Positions 10,489 to 20,800 of a stretch of 64,000 nt of DNA are shown piece after piece (within the stretch, counting starts at the first letter, position 1; each line of letters opens with the position of its first letter). Source of the DNA: Euclidia mi. Taxonomy: Eukaryota > Arthropoda > Insecta > Lepidoptera > Erebidae. The translations under genes and the position numbers were made by a program. The stretch covers positions 68,715,251 to 68,779,250 of the forward strand of contig OX123188.2 in assembly GCA_944739405.2 (NCBI GenBank), read 5' to 3'. The notes under the pieces are model-generated. The model ran no database searches, was not told the DNA's origin, and saw only the letters and a list, made by a program, of their open reading frames with translations.

Positions 10489-13344
10489 CTATAATGAAAG
10501 ATAATATTCCTTCACTAAGGATTTAAATTTAGCTACCGTCTTAGCTTGCCTAATGTGCAGCGGTAATTTATTCCACAAGCGAACGGCAGTTACGGTGAAG
10601 GAATTGTCATAAAAAGCCGTGGAATGTACCGGCATTTTAAGCCTCAAATTTTCTGATGACCTTAAATATCTATTATGTGTATCATGAAGGAACTCAAATC
10701 TTCCATTAAGATAGGAGGGAGTTGAAGGGTTAAACAGTATATTGTACAGTAAAATGAGAATGTGAGCATTCCGGCGATGTCGAATTGGTAACCACTTGAG
10801 CTGCGTTCGAAATTGTGAAACATGGTCGTATTTGCGCAAACCAAATACGAATCGTATACAGACATTTTGAATTCGCTCAAGTTTGTCTAGCTGGTTTTCG
10901 GCGAGGTCTAGATAGCTGACATCTGCATAATCAATAATGGGTAACAGAAGAGACTTAGCGTGCGCCATTTTAGTAGCAGTGGGCAGAAAGTTTCTTAGTC
11001 GCCTCAGTGAACCAACTGAAGCAAACACCTTACGACTCACTTCTTGTATCTGCGGTCCCCAAGTAAGAGTCGAGTCGATAGTGAGACCCAGATTTTTTAC
11101 TTTGTCTTGTATAGGGATAATCGTGCCATCAAACATTATATGAGGGAGTAGTGACCAGTCAATTTTACTTTTCATTCTAGAGCTACCAATAACAATGATT
11201 TGAGTTTTGGTGGGATTAAGTTTAACCCCAAAAGACTTGCTCCACTTGCTGATTAAAGCCAAATCACTGTTAATGATATCTAAAGAATGTGACATCTGCG
11301 ACAGTGTTGATTGCGTGTATATCTGGAGATCATCTGCATAAAGGTGATAGGAACAGCGAAGGTTATTACAGATAGAATTTATGAGTATTGAGAAGAGTAA
11401 AGGAGACAATACGCCACCCTGGGGCACACCGGCATTTGTATTACACCAAGAAGAAAGTGAATTCTCGATATTTATACGTTGTCGGCGGCCACACAGGTAA
11501 CTACGAAACCAATCAATCACCGTAGGAGATATGTTAAGAGAACAAAGGCGTCCAAGAAGAATATCAAAATCTACCGTATTAAAGGCGTTACTAAAATCAA
11601 GTAGACATAAAATTGTGAGCTGACCGCCTTCCATACCAGCCCTGATGTCGTCCGTAACATTGACTAAGGATGTGACTGTGCTATGTCCCGAACGAAAACC
11701 GGATTGAAAGGGATTTAGAAGATTATTCTTACAGAGGAAGGAGATAATTTGGTGGTACACGAGACGTTCGAGGACTTTAGAGAGGAATGGCAGGATAGAA
11801 ATGGGCCGATAATCGGCATAGGATGAAGGATGAGAAATTTTTGGTATAGGAGTAATTTGGGCGTCCTTCCATATCGATGGAAATAAACCACTGGATAGGG
11901 AAGAATTGAAGATGTGGGTAATTATGGGTAGGATTGCGTCAAGGACAGGAATGATCGTGTTACGGCTGACACAGTCACTACCAACTGCGTTGGGCGTGAT
12001 TGATACTATGCTCTTCTTAACATCACTATCAGTGAACTGATTAAAGACAAATGGTGAATAACTAGGGGTAGGCAATGATGAAAGATAATTAATAGTGCTT
12101 GTCTTAGTAGTCCTATCGATGAAGGACGAAGCAGAGAAATGTTGATTGAGCAAGTCAATATTGAAGTCAGTAGGATTAATGTGTTGACGTGCTTTGCCGA
12201 CCCCAAGGGTTTTAAGAAATTTCCAGACCTTTGCTGGATCTCCGTTTTGTACAGAGCTGTGGATATGTTGGCGTTGTGCGTCCCTACACACCCTATTGCA
12301 GTGATTTCTGATTGCGATATACTTTTGGAGATTTAAAGCATCAGGTCTAATTTTGTACTTAAATTTAGCTGCAGCTTTCTTACGTATCAGCTGCTTGATG
12401 TTTTCTGTGAGCCACGGCGATGGAGGATGTTTTATTTTAACGGGTCGAATAGGTGCATGTTTGTCATACAATTTTGTGATTTGACTTGTAAAGATGGCAA
12501 CTTTTTCATCAACAGAGTTCGAATTAATAAGTTGATTCCAGTCAATATCACTAGCATCTTTACAGAGATTATTTATATTGATGTTACGGAAATTGCGCTG
12601 CATTAATATTTTAGGCTTAGCCTTTGGAGGGCGGATTTGGTAAGATAGAAAAAGTAAGTCATGATAGGATAACATGTCTGCCGGGTATTGCCTGTGCGTG
12701 GCGACATGTTCCCTTGAGGAAACTAAGATAAGATCTAGAAGAGAAGATGAAGAATTTGGAAAATGATGAGTTGCATTTAAAGGGAGAATTGACAAGTTAC
12801 AGCTTAAAAATGTTGAAAGGAGCGAAGAAGAGCGGGAATCATTTTTAAGGAGACAGGTATTAAAGTCACCCATTATGATAATGTGATTGTAAGAGGGCAC
12901 AAGATTGACCAGCATGGTTTCAAAAGAAGAAAAGAAATATATACGTAATGAAGGACAATAATAAACGCAGAGTAGGACTTTAGTGCGGTTTAATACAACT
13001 TCCAGAAACAAATGTTCCCCAGCATCTTGTGGCGGTGGTTGTGCTGACATATCAACAATTGTATAAGGGATATATGAGCGGAGGTAAATGGCAACACCGC
13101 CACCACCCCCAATCGCTCGGTCATTTCTGATAAGTTGAAAACCAGGTAGGGAGTATAATGTTGAGGGAAGACAGGGCTTAAGCCATGACTCAGAAACAAG
13201 GATAGCGTGAATGCTCTTACAATCAAGATTGGCCAGCATATCAGGGAAATGTGCCGGAATGCTTTGGGCATTGATATGAAGGACATTGAAATTTTTAGGT
13301 ACATCAGAAAATTGTGAATTAAGGCAATCAGCTAGCGACGGCAC
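10489..13344 (-). CDS. LINE A ORF2: endonuclease-reverse transcriptase
   Basis: About 951 residues and fully open. The N-terminal ~230 residues are an APE-type endonuclease (LHINAQS near the start, GGGGGVAIYLR, GDFNTC, and SYHD near residue 220). The RT follows, with SAFNTVD, GVPQGGVLSPLLFSI and the catalytic YADD of HLYADDLQIY near residue 670. A thumb/C-terminal region ends in EYYLSL. The listed start is a GTG. The frame stays open upstream to about 13422 without an ATG, so the true start is unclear or lost. No RNase H domain is visible. No internal break is seen, so the enzyme could be intact. Confidence 0.88.
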   Translation of the reverse strand: MPSLADCLNSQFSDVPKNFNVLHINAQSIPAHFPDMLANLDCKSIHAILVSESWLKPCLPSTLYSLPGFQLIRNDRAIGGGGGVAIYLRSYIPYTIVDMSAQPPPQDAGEHLFLEVVLNRTKVLLCVYYCPSLRIYFFSSFETMLVNLVPSYNHIIIMGDFNTCLLKNDSRSSSLLSTFLSCNLSILPLNATHHFPNSSSSLLDLILVSSREHVATHRQYPADMLSYHDLLFLSYQIRPPKAKPKILMQRNFRNININNLCKDASDIDWNQLINSNSVDEKVAIFTSQITKLYDKHAPIRPVKIKHPPSPWLTENIKQLIRKKAAAKFKYKIRPDALNLQKYIAIRNHCNRVCRDAQRQHIHSSVQNGDPAKVWKFLKTLGVGKARQHINPTDFNIDLLNQHFSASSFIDRTTKTSTINYLSSLPTPSYSPFVFNQFTDSDVKKSIVSITPNAVGSDCVSRNTIIPVLDAILPIITHIFNSSLSSGLFPSIWKDAQITPIPKISHPSSYADYRPISILPFLSKVLERLVYHQIISFLCKNNLLNPFQSGFRSGHSTVTSLVNVTDDIRAGMEGGQLTILCLLDFSNAFNTVDFDILLGRLCSLNISPTVIDWFRSYLCGRRQRINIENSLSSWCNTNAGVPQGGVLSPLLFSILINSICNNLRCSYHLYADDLQIYTQSTLSQMSHSLDIINSDLALISKWSKSFGVKLNPTKTQIIVIGSSRMKSKIDWSLLPHIMFDGTIIPIQDKVKNLGLTIDSTLTWGPQIQEVSRKVFASVGSLRRLRNFLPTATKMAHAKSLLLPIIDYADVSYLDLAENQLDKLERIQNVCIRFVFGLRKYDHVSQFRTQLKWLPIRHRRNAHILILLYNILFNPSTPSYLNGRFEFLHDTHNRYLRSSENLRLKMPVHSTAFYDNSFTVTAVRLWNKLPLHIRQAKTVAKFKSLVKEYYLSL

Positions 13345-13422
13345 ACTGGAAAAGCTATCATCTAGGCTGCATACGGAGTGGAAACTATCGTCGTCATTTA
13401 TAGAATTATTATCAATGGTGAA

Positions 13423-14004
13423 TATATGTTATGAACGCAATATATATAATAAAAATATATTAAATAAGAGTATGTATAAATACTTAATAATAGTTATGAA
13501 TGATTAAATATTAAATAATTTAAAAGTAATAATAATTAAATAAAACATATTTACCAATAATACACCACCTGCCAGTTGTGCTGATAACAAACTAAAAATA
13601 TACATAATTGACAAAAACAATAACAAACTTATGCATCTATTCCGGGTATAACGTTAAAAAGTTTATCAGTTACAATAAAGTTGAAAATGAAGAAAATAGT
13701 GGAAAACAAACAATAGTGAAGAGACTAAAGTTACATTATTGAAGAATAGAAATGTATTAACGTATGTCTTAAAAGCCTTGTACCCAATAAGGAATTTTAA
13801 CTATAAGATGACAGTTAGAAATATATGACGTTTGACAGATGACAAGCAGAGAAAAAAGCAAACACCGACAGAATTATATTTTACATAAATAAAATAAAAG
13901 TAATAAAGTAACGAAGGTAGATAAGTGGGTACAGACTGGAAAATAATATATAATTGATAATTACCTACTACCCGGACTGAAAAACAGGCAAAGAAACGAG
14001 AAGA
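13423..14004 (-). other. AT-rich spacer between ORF1 and ORF2 of LINE A
   Basis: About 580 bp with no coding frame separates the two ORFs, whereas LINE ORFs usually overlap or nearly touch. It could be a real inter-ORF region, a decayed N-terminal extension of ORF2, or a small AT-rich insertion. I see no clear terminal repeats. Confidence 0.5.
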
Positions 14005-14721
14005 TTACGTCTTCTTTTGGGCAGCCGCTCGTTTGTTCTTTGCGCCTGGCTTCGACGATGCGGATGGCTTCTCTACGCCCTTCTGCTCGATTTTAAGTAA
14101 CTCGCCGAGGCTTACCACACGGTGACGTGAACCATCAGGCGCCAAGACGTGGATGATGCCTTCCCTGGTCCAGCACTGCGTTACGCCGTACTTTTGTCTC
14201 GCCGCCATAAAAGTCTCATGCCGCTGCTTGGTCAGGAACTCCGAAATTGTGATGCCAGTGCCCTTGAGTTTTATTTTATCAAACCAAGCCTTGTCACGTA
14301 TGGATGCGCTGTTTAGTTTTAAAACAATGGGCCTGGGTTTATGGTTATTTGACAAGCGCCCCATTCTGTGGCAACGTCGGATGTCAGTACTCGTCAGATC
14401 GGTTTTAAGATGCTCCTTGAAGACTTTAGCCACCACTTTGGATGTGTCCTCTTTGCTGTCCTCGGTCACGCCATGAAGCAGCAACATCTTTCGTCTGGAT
14501 CTCATTTCCATGGTGTCCATTGTGTGTGAAAGAATGTCTATCTGGCGTTGAAAACTATTCAGAGCCTCCATAACAAAATCTTTGAAAGATTGGTATTCTG
14601 AGGCCAATCCTGTTAATGATGGAGAGCTTTGTGACCGTGGTAACTCAGCCTCAAAATCTGCCATCCGCTTGAGAAACATGTTTCTTAAATTGCACATTGA
14701 ATCTTGAAGTGACTCAGCCAT
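14005..14721 (-). CDS. LINE A ORF1: L1-ORF1p-like RNA-binding protein
   Basis: 238 residues from an ATG. The N-terminal ~90 residues are predicted coiled coil. From MRSRRKMLLLHGV (residue ~92) it follows the pattern of the RRM-type domain of L1-like ORF1 proteins, including RCHRMG and RPIVLKL segments. A small C-terminal domain (GIIHVLAPDG) and a Lys/Ala-rich tail follow. Such proteins trimerise and bind element RNA. No zinc knuckle is present. The function is inferred from pattern, not from a search. Confidence 0.7.
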   Translation of the reverse strand: MAESLQDSMCNLRNMFLKRMADFEAELPRSQSSPSLTGLASEYQSFKDFVMEALNSFQRQIDILSHTMDTMEMRSRRKMLLLHGVTEDSKEDTSKVVAKVFKEHLKTDLTSTDIRRCHRMGRLSNNHKPRPIVLKLNSASIRDKAWFDKIKLKGTGITISEFLTKQRHETFMAARQKYGVTQCWTREGIIHVLAPDGSRHRVVSLGELLKIEQKGVEKPSASSKPGAKNKRAAAQKKT

Positions 14722-15064
14722 TGTGAAGTGATATTAGTTTATTGTGCACGTAGGATGTTGTCAACACTGTACTGGCAGGTAATGAATGTATTTAATTGTC
14801 TAATGTCATTAAACTTACTAGAATAACACTTAAACTATTTTATTTTAATATTTAAAAGTAGCACTAAGAACTGTAGATACTGTAGAAACTTTATAGGGTT
14901 TGAAACATAATTGAACCAACTTTATAAAAAGCCAAAATATCTTTATATTTTCTCCGAAGTTACTTTCGTGATGTTACGTTGGAGAAAATAAAAAGCAAAA
15001 TCAGCAGCCATGGTCACGAGATGACTGATGTCTTTCGGCACCGCCTTCGAGAAATTAATGGGAT

Positions 15065-15645
15065 CAGGGCTTGTTAGCGTTACCAAATTCACACTATAAA
15101 TATCGTTAAGTAACGATATTTTCATAAAGTTAACATTTTAACGGTACTAGTTGTTATCGTTACCAATTTCACACTATAAGTATCCTTAAGTAACGATATT
15201 TTCATAAAGTTAACATTTTAACGGTAATGGTAATTTGGTATCGAATGCAATATAATAATGTTAAAATTAACGTTAAAAGTATCAATACTTATTTCGCGCG
15301 TTACACAGTTTAGTGAAATATTTAGCTCCAGTGGTGTTCTTTGGTATCGTCCGTCACGACGCGAATAATAGAGGCACTAATAATCAATGTGCATGTGTCG
15401 TAAGAAAACGAAAGACAGAAACAAAAAATAATTAACGCTACTTATAGTATCCATTTGGTAACGTTACTATTTACCGATAAAACCATTGGTAACGGTAAGT
15501 CAGTTTACCGGTAAAAGGCCACCGGTAGGTGTTTACCGGTAAGTGGCCAACTATCGTTACCAAGCATCACGTTACCTGTTCTAATTTCATTACCTTCATA
15601 CGATAAAGGTAACGATACCAATTTTTTTACGTTATTCAAAGCCCT
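15065..15645. mobile_element. Possible hAT-like MITE inside the right arm
   Basis: Bounded by CAGGGCTTGTTAGCGTTACC at 15065 and, inverted, CAGGGCTTTGAATAACG ending near 15645. CAGGGC-type ends suit hAT elements, but no 8-bp TSD matches. Contains a ~100 bp direct repeat at 15072-15235 and palindromes TTACCGGTAA at 15505-15514 and 15533-15542. Confidence 0.4.
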
Positions 15646-15838
15646 GACTGGTATAGTATTTTTCTTCATAATAATGTGATATGATAACATGTCACCACTC
15701 TGTTCTATTTCAATACGGGCCTGAAAAACGGGTTTTTGTTAAGCAAAACCTAAACATTTTATTTGTTATGAATGCATACTGTCTGAACTGGCAAACTATT
15801 TAGGTAAGTAAATTGTATATATTAAACATACATTATCC
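15241..15838 (-). repeat. Right arm of the long inverted repeat
   Basis: About 598 bp, inverted copy of 8928-9481. The homology includes ~180 bp outside the putative MITE, so a larger unit than the MITE was duplicated. Its outer edge abuts the Penelope-like 3' UTR at 15838. Confidence 0.85.
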
Positions 15839-15997
15839 GCCGCAGTAACACAACTCATAAGTGTGTAGACGTCGCAAATATAGTTTGTCGAAGTACTGAC
15901 AGTGCGGATAAAATCAAAAATATAAAACAAGTGAGGGTAGCTGCCAAAACCTGCGCTTCACAAGGACGGCGCTGAGCTGACATCAGTCCCTCCCCAA
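15838..15997 (+). mobile_element. Penelope-like element 3' UTR, plus orientation
   Basis: About 160 bp starting CGCCGCAGTAACAC, nearly identical to the inverse of 16783-16948, which directly follows the coding end of a Penelope-like fragment. No coding part is attached here. Confidence 0.6.
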
Positions 15998-16005
15998 CCA
16001 CGACC

Positions 16006-16104
16006 ATTGCAAGCCGGTAGAAACGTAGGAGAATAACAGAGATATTTATGCCTTTAAATAAGCAAATTATCGCGACTAAGACCCGCTAAATAAAATTGTA
16101 TAAA
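16006..16104. repeat. Direct repeat flanking the Penelope fragments, copy 1
   Basis: Starts CAAGCCGGTAGAAACG and includes AAATTATCGCGACTAAGACC. Recurs in the same orientation at about 17083-17176. Together the two copies frame the inverted Penelope pieces and may be parts of pseudo-LTRs. Confidence 0.6.
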
Positions 16105-16379
16105 GTAAAACTGGGAGCCTGCCGTTTTGCCGAAAAGATTTTGACAAAATTTCATTACCCAAACAAATTTTAGCAACCTTTTTTATACCATTGCTATATT
16201 TCGAATGATTTTAGTACGCATATTTTTATTTGGTCAAATTTTTACTTGACAAAATATTACCAAGTATAATGTCATTTAGGCATTTGGTCTTTTATCAAAT
16301 AATTTATTACAGCAAACAATCTTCAGATAATAAACGTTTGGTGATATTCATTGTTTATTTATGGAAGTAGTTAGAGTAG

Positions 16380-16500
16380 GTTAATTATTAAAAAATGGTT
16401 AGGTTAGGTTAGAACTGTGACTTCCTACGCACGAGCCGAGCGAGCGAAGCGAGCGGTGTCGCGGTAGCAGCCGGCGAGTGCCAGAAACGACTTGCATTAA
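16380..16500 (+). repeat. Interspersed repeat with TTAGG units
   Basis: Contains GGTTAGGTTAGGTTAG, then GAGCCGAGCGAGCGAAGC. It has three telomere-like units only and looks like part of a dispersed repeat. The flanks (16105-16780) hold no gene. Confidence 0.35.
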
Positions 16501-16782
16501 TCGAAAAAGATATTGTTTTTAGTAGGTTACTCGGAACTGAACTATTTAGATTAGGATAATTCCAACTGAAATATTTGACTAAATAAAAAATGTTAAAAGT
16601 ACTAGTTGGTAAACAACTTAAAGTTTAAACGTTCATTTCCCATACATCAGGTTTGCGTTACAATTTTTTGTTAATTGATTTTTTGCTAAGAAATAATTTG
16701 GCAAATGAAATAATGCGAAACATTTTTTGGGAAGTGAAAATTTGTCAAATTCCTTTCGGTCAAACAAGGGAGAGAGGGAGGT

Positions 16783-17095
16783 CGCGGAGGGACTGATGTC
16801 AGCTCAGCGCCGTCCTTGTGAAGCGCGGGTTTTGGCAGCTACCCTCACTTGTTTTATATTTTTGATTTTATCCGCACTATCAGTACTTCGACAAACTATA
16901 TTTGCGACGTCTACACACTTATGAGTTGTGTTACTGCGGCGTTGTTTGCATTTGTTGATGACTGGGTTCCAAGTGGTCGATAGTCTGTATCCGACCTCCC
17001 GGTTGAAATTTCTATGCTTTTTTATTTCAATCGCTTCACGTAGTATCCTTGAGTAATAGTGACGAGACCGCGACAACGACCTTTGCAAGCCGGTA
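16783..17095 (-). pseudogene. Penelope-like element, C-terminal GIY-YIG region
   Basis: On the minus strand the frame from 17088 shows RHYYSRILREAIEIKKH, then NFNREVGYRLS and WNPVI. This is the characteristic end of Penelope-like polyproteins, after the GIY-YIG nuclease. The 3' UTR (16948-16783) follows and is repeated inverted at 15838-15997. Everything upstream (RT and most of the nuclease) is missing, so it is a fragment. A second copy of the same region lies at 49170-49330. Confidence 0.65.
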
Positions 17096-17176
17096 GAAAC
17101 GTAGGAGAATAACAGAGGTATTCATTCCTTTTAATAAGTAAATTATCGCGACTAAGACCCACTAAATAATATTGTT
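17083..17176. repeat. Direct repeat flanking the Penelope fragments, copy 2
   Basis: Counterpart of 16006-16104, with a few substitutions. Confidence 0.6.
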
Positions 17177-17806
17177 TGATGTATACAAATCGCGAAAGTT
17201 TTTCATCGATTAGTAGTTTTATTTTTTGGGTCGGATTTTCATAATATCTGTAAATGTCAATTATTAAAGTGTCAATTTTTTATTTCATATGGATATCGCA
17301 CTCGTTAGTTAACGCAGCATAGAGGTGATCTGCTTTGTATTTACTGTTTACTTTGTGAAAAATTATTCTACCTTATGACAGAGACTAATTACTTTCTTAA
17401 TCATAGGCATCATTCAATAATTAAATTTGATTAACATTATGTCAAATTACTGCGTTTTATATAGCGTAAACAAAATGAGGAAAAAAATTGCATTAGTTGT
17501 CAATCTACTACAAACAGCCGATTTTATTCAAACTCTTAACTAAAATAATAGCAATTTAAAACGATTATGTAGAAAATAATCATACTTGGCTCAGCCCCAA
17601 ACATCGCAATTGACAAAAAGATAAAAGGTTTGTGTCCGTCAGAATTAACGGTCACTAGGCGTATTTAACGTTGAATTTATGCCTAACAATTGCTTCCCTA
17701 TTGCTTCTATTTGCTTCCTATTCTCAAACAATTGCTTCCATCGTATTGTAGAAGAAAAAAAAATTTAAGAGTGACCGTTCATTCTGATGTCAGGACGGCC
17801 GGTCAC
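17177..17806. other. Spacer with a small inverted repeat
   Basis: No gene. GTCAGAATTAACGGTCACT near 17639 has an imperfect inverse near 17768-17790, enclosing ~130 bp with repeated TTGCTTCC; possibly a short MITE. Confidence 0.35.
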
Positions 17807-18678
17807 CGAGTCGTAGTGTCCTTGTTAAATAGAATTATTGAAATTCACGGTGGCCATTAATTATTTCCCGTTTGCTTCTCTCAATGTCTTACAAGGATAA
17901 TACTGTTATTATCGCAGCAATAAAGATATCGACAAAAGTGTTGTATAACAATATTTTTAGTGCCTGACAAAAAAAAAGGCAAAACTCTTATTTAACATTG
18001 CAGTTACGCTTGATTAGGCGATAAATCTATGGTATTGTACCGATGGCCTAAAGCTAAGTTTTATGTTATTAAAAATAAAAAGAAGTGCCTATCGTATTTA
18101 GTGACAAAAAATCATACAAATGTAAAAAACACTTTTAAATATAATATTTCAATTCTAAACTTCCTAGGGAGTGTTATAGGCGCTAGCCACTGTTTGCTAA
18201 CCCCCCAAGTTTTAAAATCTTACAATGCTGTAACATTGTATTCGTTGCGAATAATCGCAATAATAAAATTATTAACTTTCTTGTCTGTCTTTTGGGGGGT
18301 AAGGACCCTGCGTACCTTATTGATTTATTAATAACCGAGGGTAGATTTTGTTTTTGCTACAAGCATGTAATACCTATTACTTTGTCGTTATTACTCTATT
18401 TTATCATTGATCGTTTCTGTTTATTTGGGGGGATTGTTATGATGATTTAAGTAAAAGAGTTGTAAGGAGTACCTAATAAAAAGGTTAGCATTTTGTACAT
18501 TAAAAATTAATTAAAAAACTGTTCTCACTGTTTATTTTTCTACTCTTTATTGTTGCATTAGAGACTCCACACACACTTGAATTGAAATATTTAAAGGTGT
18601 TTATTACATTTGTATGAATATTTGTCACTAAATACGATAGGCACTTCTTTTTATTTTTAATAACAAAAAACTTAGCTG

Positions 18679-18692
18679 TAAGCCACCGGTAC
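18679..18692. repeat. TSD of LINE D, left copy
   Basis: TAAGCCACCGGTAC here and at 24491-24504. The first bases could belong to the LINE tail, so the duplication is 11-14 bp. Confidence 0.9.
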
Positions 18693-19243
18693 CGGGGCGG
18701 AAGCCCGTGCACCTCATTTCATTTCAACTCCATTGAACTGCACTGACTTCCACTCTCTGCATTCGCGTCCGTTGCAGAGTTTGGCGAATGGCCTTAGGGG
18801 AGAGCGCAAGTCGTGTAGATCCCTAAGGCAAGGCTGGTGGACTATCCTTCCCGAGGTTGCCGCCCGTTCTTGGTCTGGTTCCCTATGAAACAGACGTAAC
18901 GAAAACCTCCAGCCGCCCTCACCCACACACATGCACAAGCACGTACACACATACATTCACTACACTAACCCAATCATTCATACGGACGCGCACACACACA
19001 CATACACACACCACACCTACATAGAAACACATACACATACGCCCACGCACACGCTCATACGGAGCCAAAACAAAAACAAAATATGAATGTGAAACAAAAT
19101 AATAAACTACCCCAGGAGGGTACCAGCGTCCGTGACGCTGGAGAATCCCTCCCTGCACCCTCGGGTCCAGGCTGCCCCACGTATTCTGGGGGGGCAATGT
19201 TTCACGTGAGCGTAGTTTAGACCTGCACGACCTGGCAAATGCC

Positions 19244-20800
19244 ATGCCTCGTGCAGCACACATAACCAACACCTCCTGGACGGTTGTACCGCGTCAAGCA
19301 GACGAACGCCGCAAGGCAAACGTCAGCTCCGCTGCAACCGTATCCGGTAGAGGTAAACACCGCGGAAAGCGCTCCCGTCATCATAGACGTCAGCGTGAGT
19401 ACGCAGCGCACGCGGGAGGTAGCGAACCGACAACGTCGGCGAACGCACCCCCCGCGGGAGGTAGCGAACCGACAACGTCGGCGAACGCACCTCCCGCGGT
19501 AGGTAGCGAACCGACTACATCGGCGAACGCACCCCCCGCGAGACAACCAACAGCTGGCGCAACGCACCAGCGCGGACATCCGCCCTCAGCCAGCGCGATG
19601 AGGGAACCGCCCAGGACGAAGCATTCGGCAGGACGCGGCGCGATTGGTGGACGCAGCAGCTCAGGCTTGCAAGCGGAAACCACGCGGACGGCGAAGAGTG
19701 AGCCTTCGGGCTCGCTCCCGCCGGCTGCACGCGCCGCTCCGGCCGGTGCAGCGCCGGGCACCCCCCGTCGCGCCCCCTCGACGGCAGTCGGAGATGCGGA
19801 ACCAACAGCCCCATGGGGCACAACCGGGCCACGCCGCAAACGCGGCCCCAGAAAAGGCGGACCCAGGCACGCACCGACCAATCCGGCGCTCTCGGGACGG
19901 CCCACTTCGGCGACACCGTCGAAGAGGAACCGTCACGACGATACACCACCAAGCGCCACGACGAAGCGTGCGAGAGTGGACGCAACACCGAAGAGGGCAA
20001 CGATGAGCTACGCCGATGCGACTAACTCGCATCTGATGGTGGCCGTCGTTGCCACTCCACCCACAGACCTGACGGTGGAGCAAGCACGGCAGCTCGAGCT
20101 CTCCATAGAGGAGCGCATCTTGGAAGCAGCCTTTGCACCACCGTCAAACAACGAGCCCGCACTCGCGCCATCCTTTAGAGGCAAACCGCTTGCAGCAGGA
20201 GGAGTCCTGAAGCTATGGTGCGAGGACGAGAAATCGCTGGCGTGGCTCAAACGAACGGTAGCGGGACTGCAGTCACCGATCGAAGGAACCAGGCTGGCTG
20301 TCATCGGGCAGACGGACCTCGCGAAGCGCGTTCGCGCATCGCTCTGGCTGCCGAGGTCGACCAGCCTGGAACTCCCGAAGATCCACCAACTCTTAGCTGC
20401 CCAAAACCCATGGTACGCTGTCCAGACGTGGCAACTGTACAGCGCTACCATGCAAGAGCACGGCCTATACTTGTCCCTGGGCATCCCCGAATCGGAGGTC
20501 CCGAGAATCGAGGCGCGCGACCGCCGAGTCTCCTTCTTCACCGGCAGCGTGTACGTACTGTTCCACGCTGCCGGGGCAGGGGCTGGCGGGACGGTTGCCG
20601 CGCCCAGGGAAATGCCGCCCGCCAGCGGGCATACACAGGAACAAGAGACAACATCAGCCGTTCCCAGCACGTCGGGCACAGCCCGCGCACACACAACGCC
20701 CGCAGTGACAAAGAACGCTGTGACGGCAGTTGACGACGAGCACGACTCGTCTGACGGGGAGTCCGTGGACAGCAATGTTCTCGGATCATCGTCAGACTAG
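19244..20800 (+). CDS. LINE D ORF1 (DUF4780-like)
   Basis: 518 residues from an ATG. The N-terminal half is Ala/Pro/Arg-rich and disordered, with three perfectly spaced 14-residue repeats (GGSEPTTSANAPPA and variants) encoded by 42-bp tandem units at 19415-19540. Residues ~260-430 look like DUF4780, a domain known from insect retroelement ORF1 proteins (LWCEDEKSLAWLKRTV near residue 325 is typical). The acidic Ser-rich C-terminus ends in DEHDSSDGESVDSN. No zinc knuckle is seen. Likely an RNA-binding particle protein. It overlaps ORF2 by 26 bases, counting from the ORF2 ATG. Confidence 0.75.
   Translation: MPRAAHITNTSWTVVPRQADERRKANVSSAATVSGRGKHRGKRSRHHRRQREYAAHAGGSEPTTSANAPPAGGSEPTTSANAPPAVGSEPTTSANAPPARQPTAGATHQRGHPPSASAMREPPRTKHSAGRGAIGGRSSSGLQAETTRTAKSEPSGSLPPAARAAPAGAAPGTPRRAPSTAVGDAEPTAPWGTTGPRRKRGPRKGGPRHAPTNPALSGRPTSATPSKRNRHDDTPPSATTKRARVDATPKRATMSYADATNSHLMVAVVATPPTDLTVEQARQLELSIEERILEAAFAPPSNNEPALAPSFRGKPLAAGGVLKLWCEDEKSLAWLKRTVAGLQSPIEGTRLAVIGQTDLAKRVRASLWLPRSTSLELPKIHQLLAAQNPWYAVQTWQLYSATMQEHGLYLSLGIPESEVPRIEARDRRVSFFTGSVYVLFHAAGAGAGGTVAAPREMPPASGHTQEQETTSAVPSTSGTARAHTTPAVTKNAVTAVDDEHDSSDGESVDSNVLGSSSD

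Larger units (their letters stand above)
10130..14740 (-). mobile_element. LINE A, CR1/Jockey-group non-LTR retrotransposon
   Basis: Minus-strand element with ORF1 (14721-14005), ORF2 (13344-10489), a ~350 bp 3' UTR and an (ATAA)n tail ending near 10130. It lies inside the 8928/15838 inverted repeat. The 3' UTR shares its stem-loop and its ACAATAAAG end with LINE B and with the fragment at 50012-50158. I could not fix the 5' end or a TSD; the 5' UTR may extend to about 15060. Confidence 0.85.

Noticed and set aside
8928..15838. An autonomous large DNA transposon carrying its own polymerase genes
   Set aside because: The only coding sequences between the arms are a LINE in reverse orientation with its own tail; no transposase, integrase or DNA polymerase is present.
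16384..16400. Telomere at the TTAGG units
   Set aside because: Only about three units inside a dispersed repeat.
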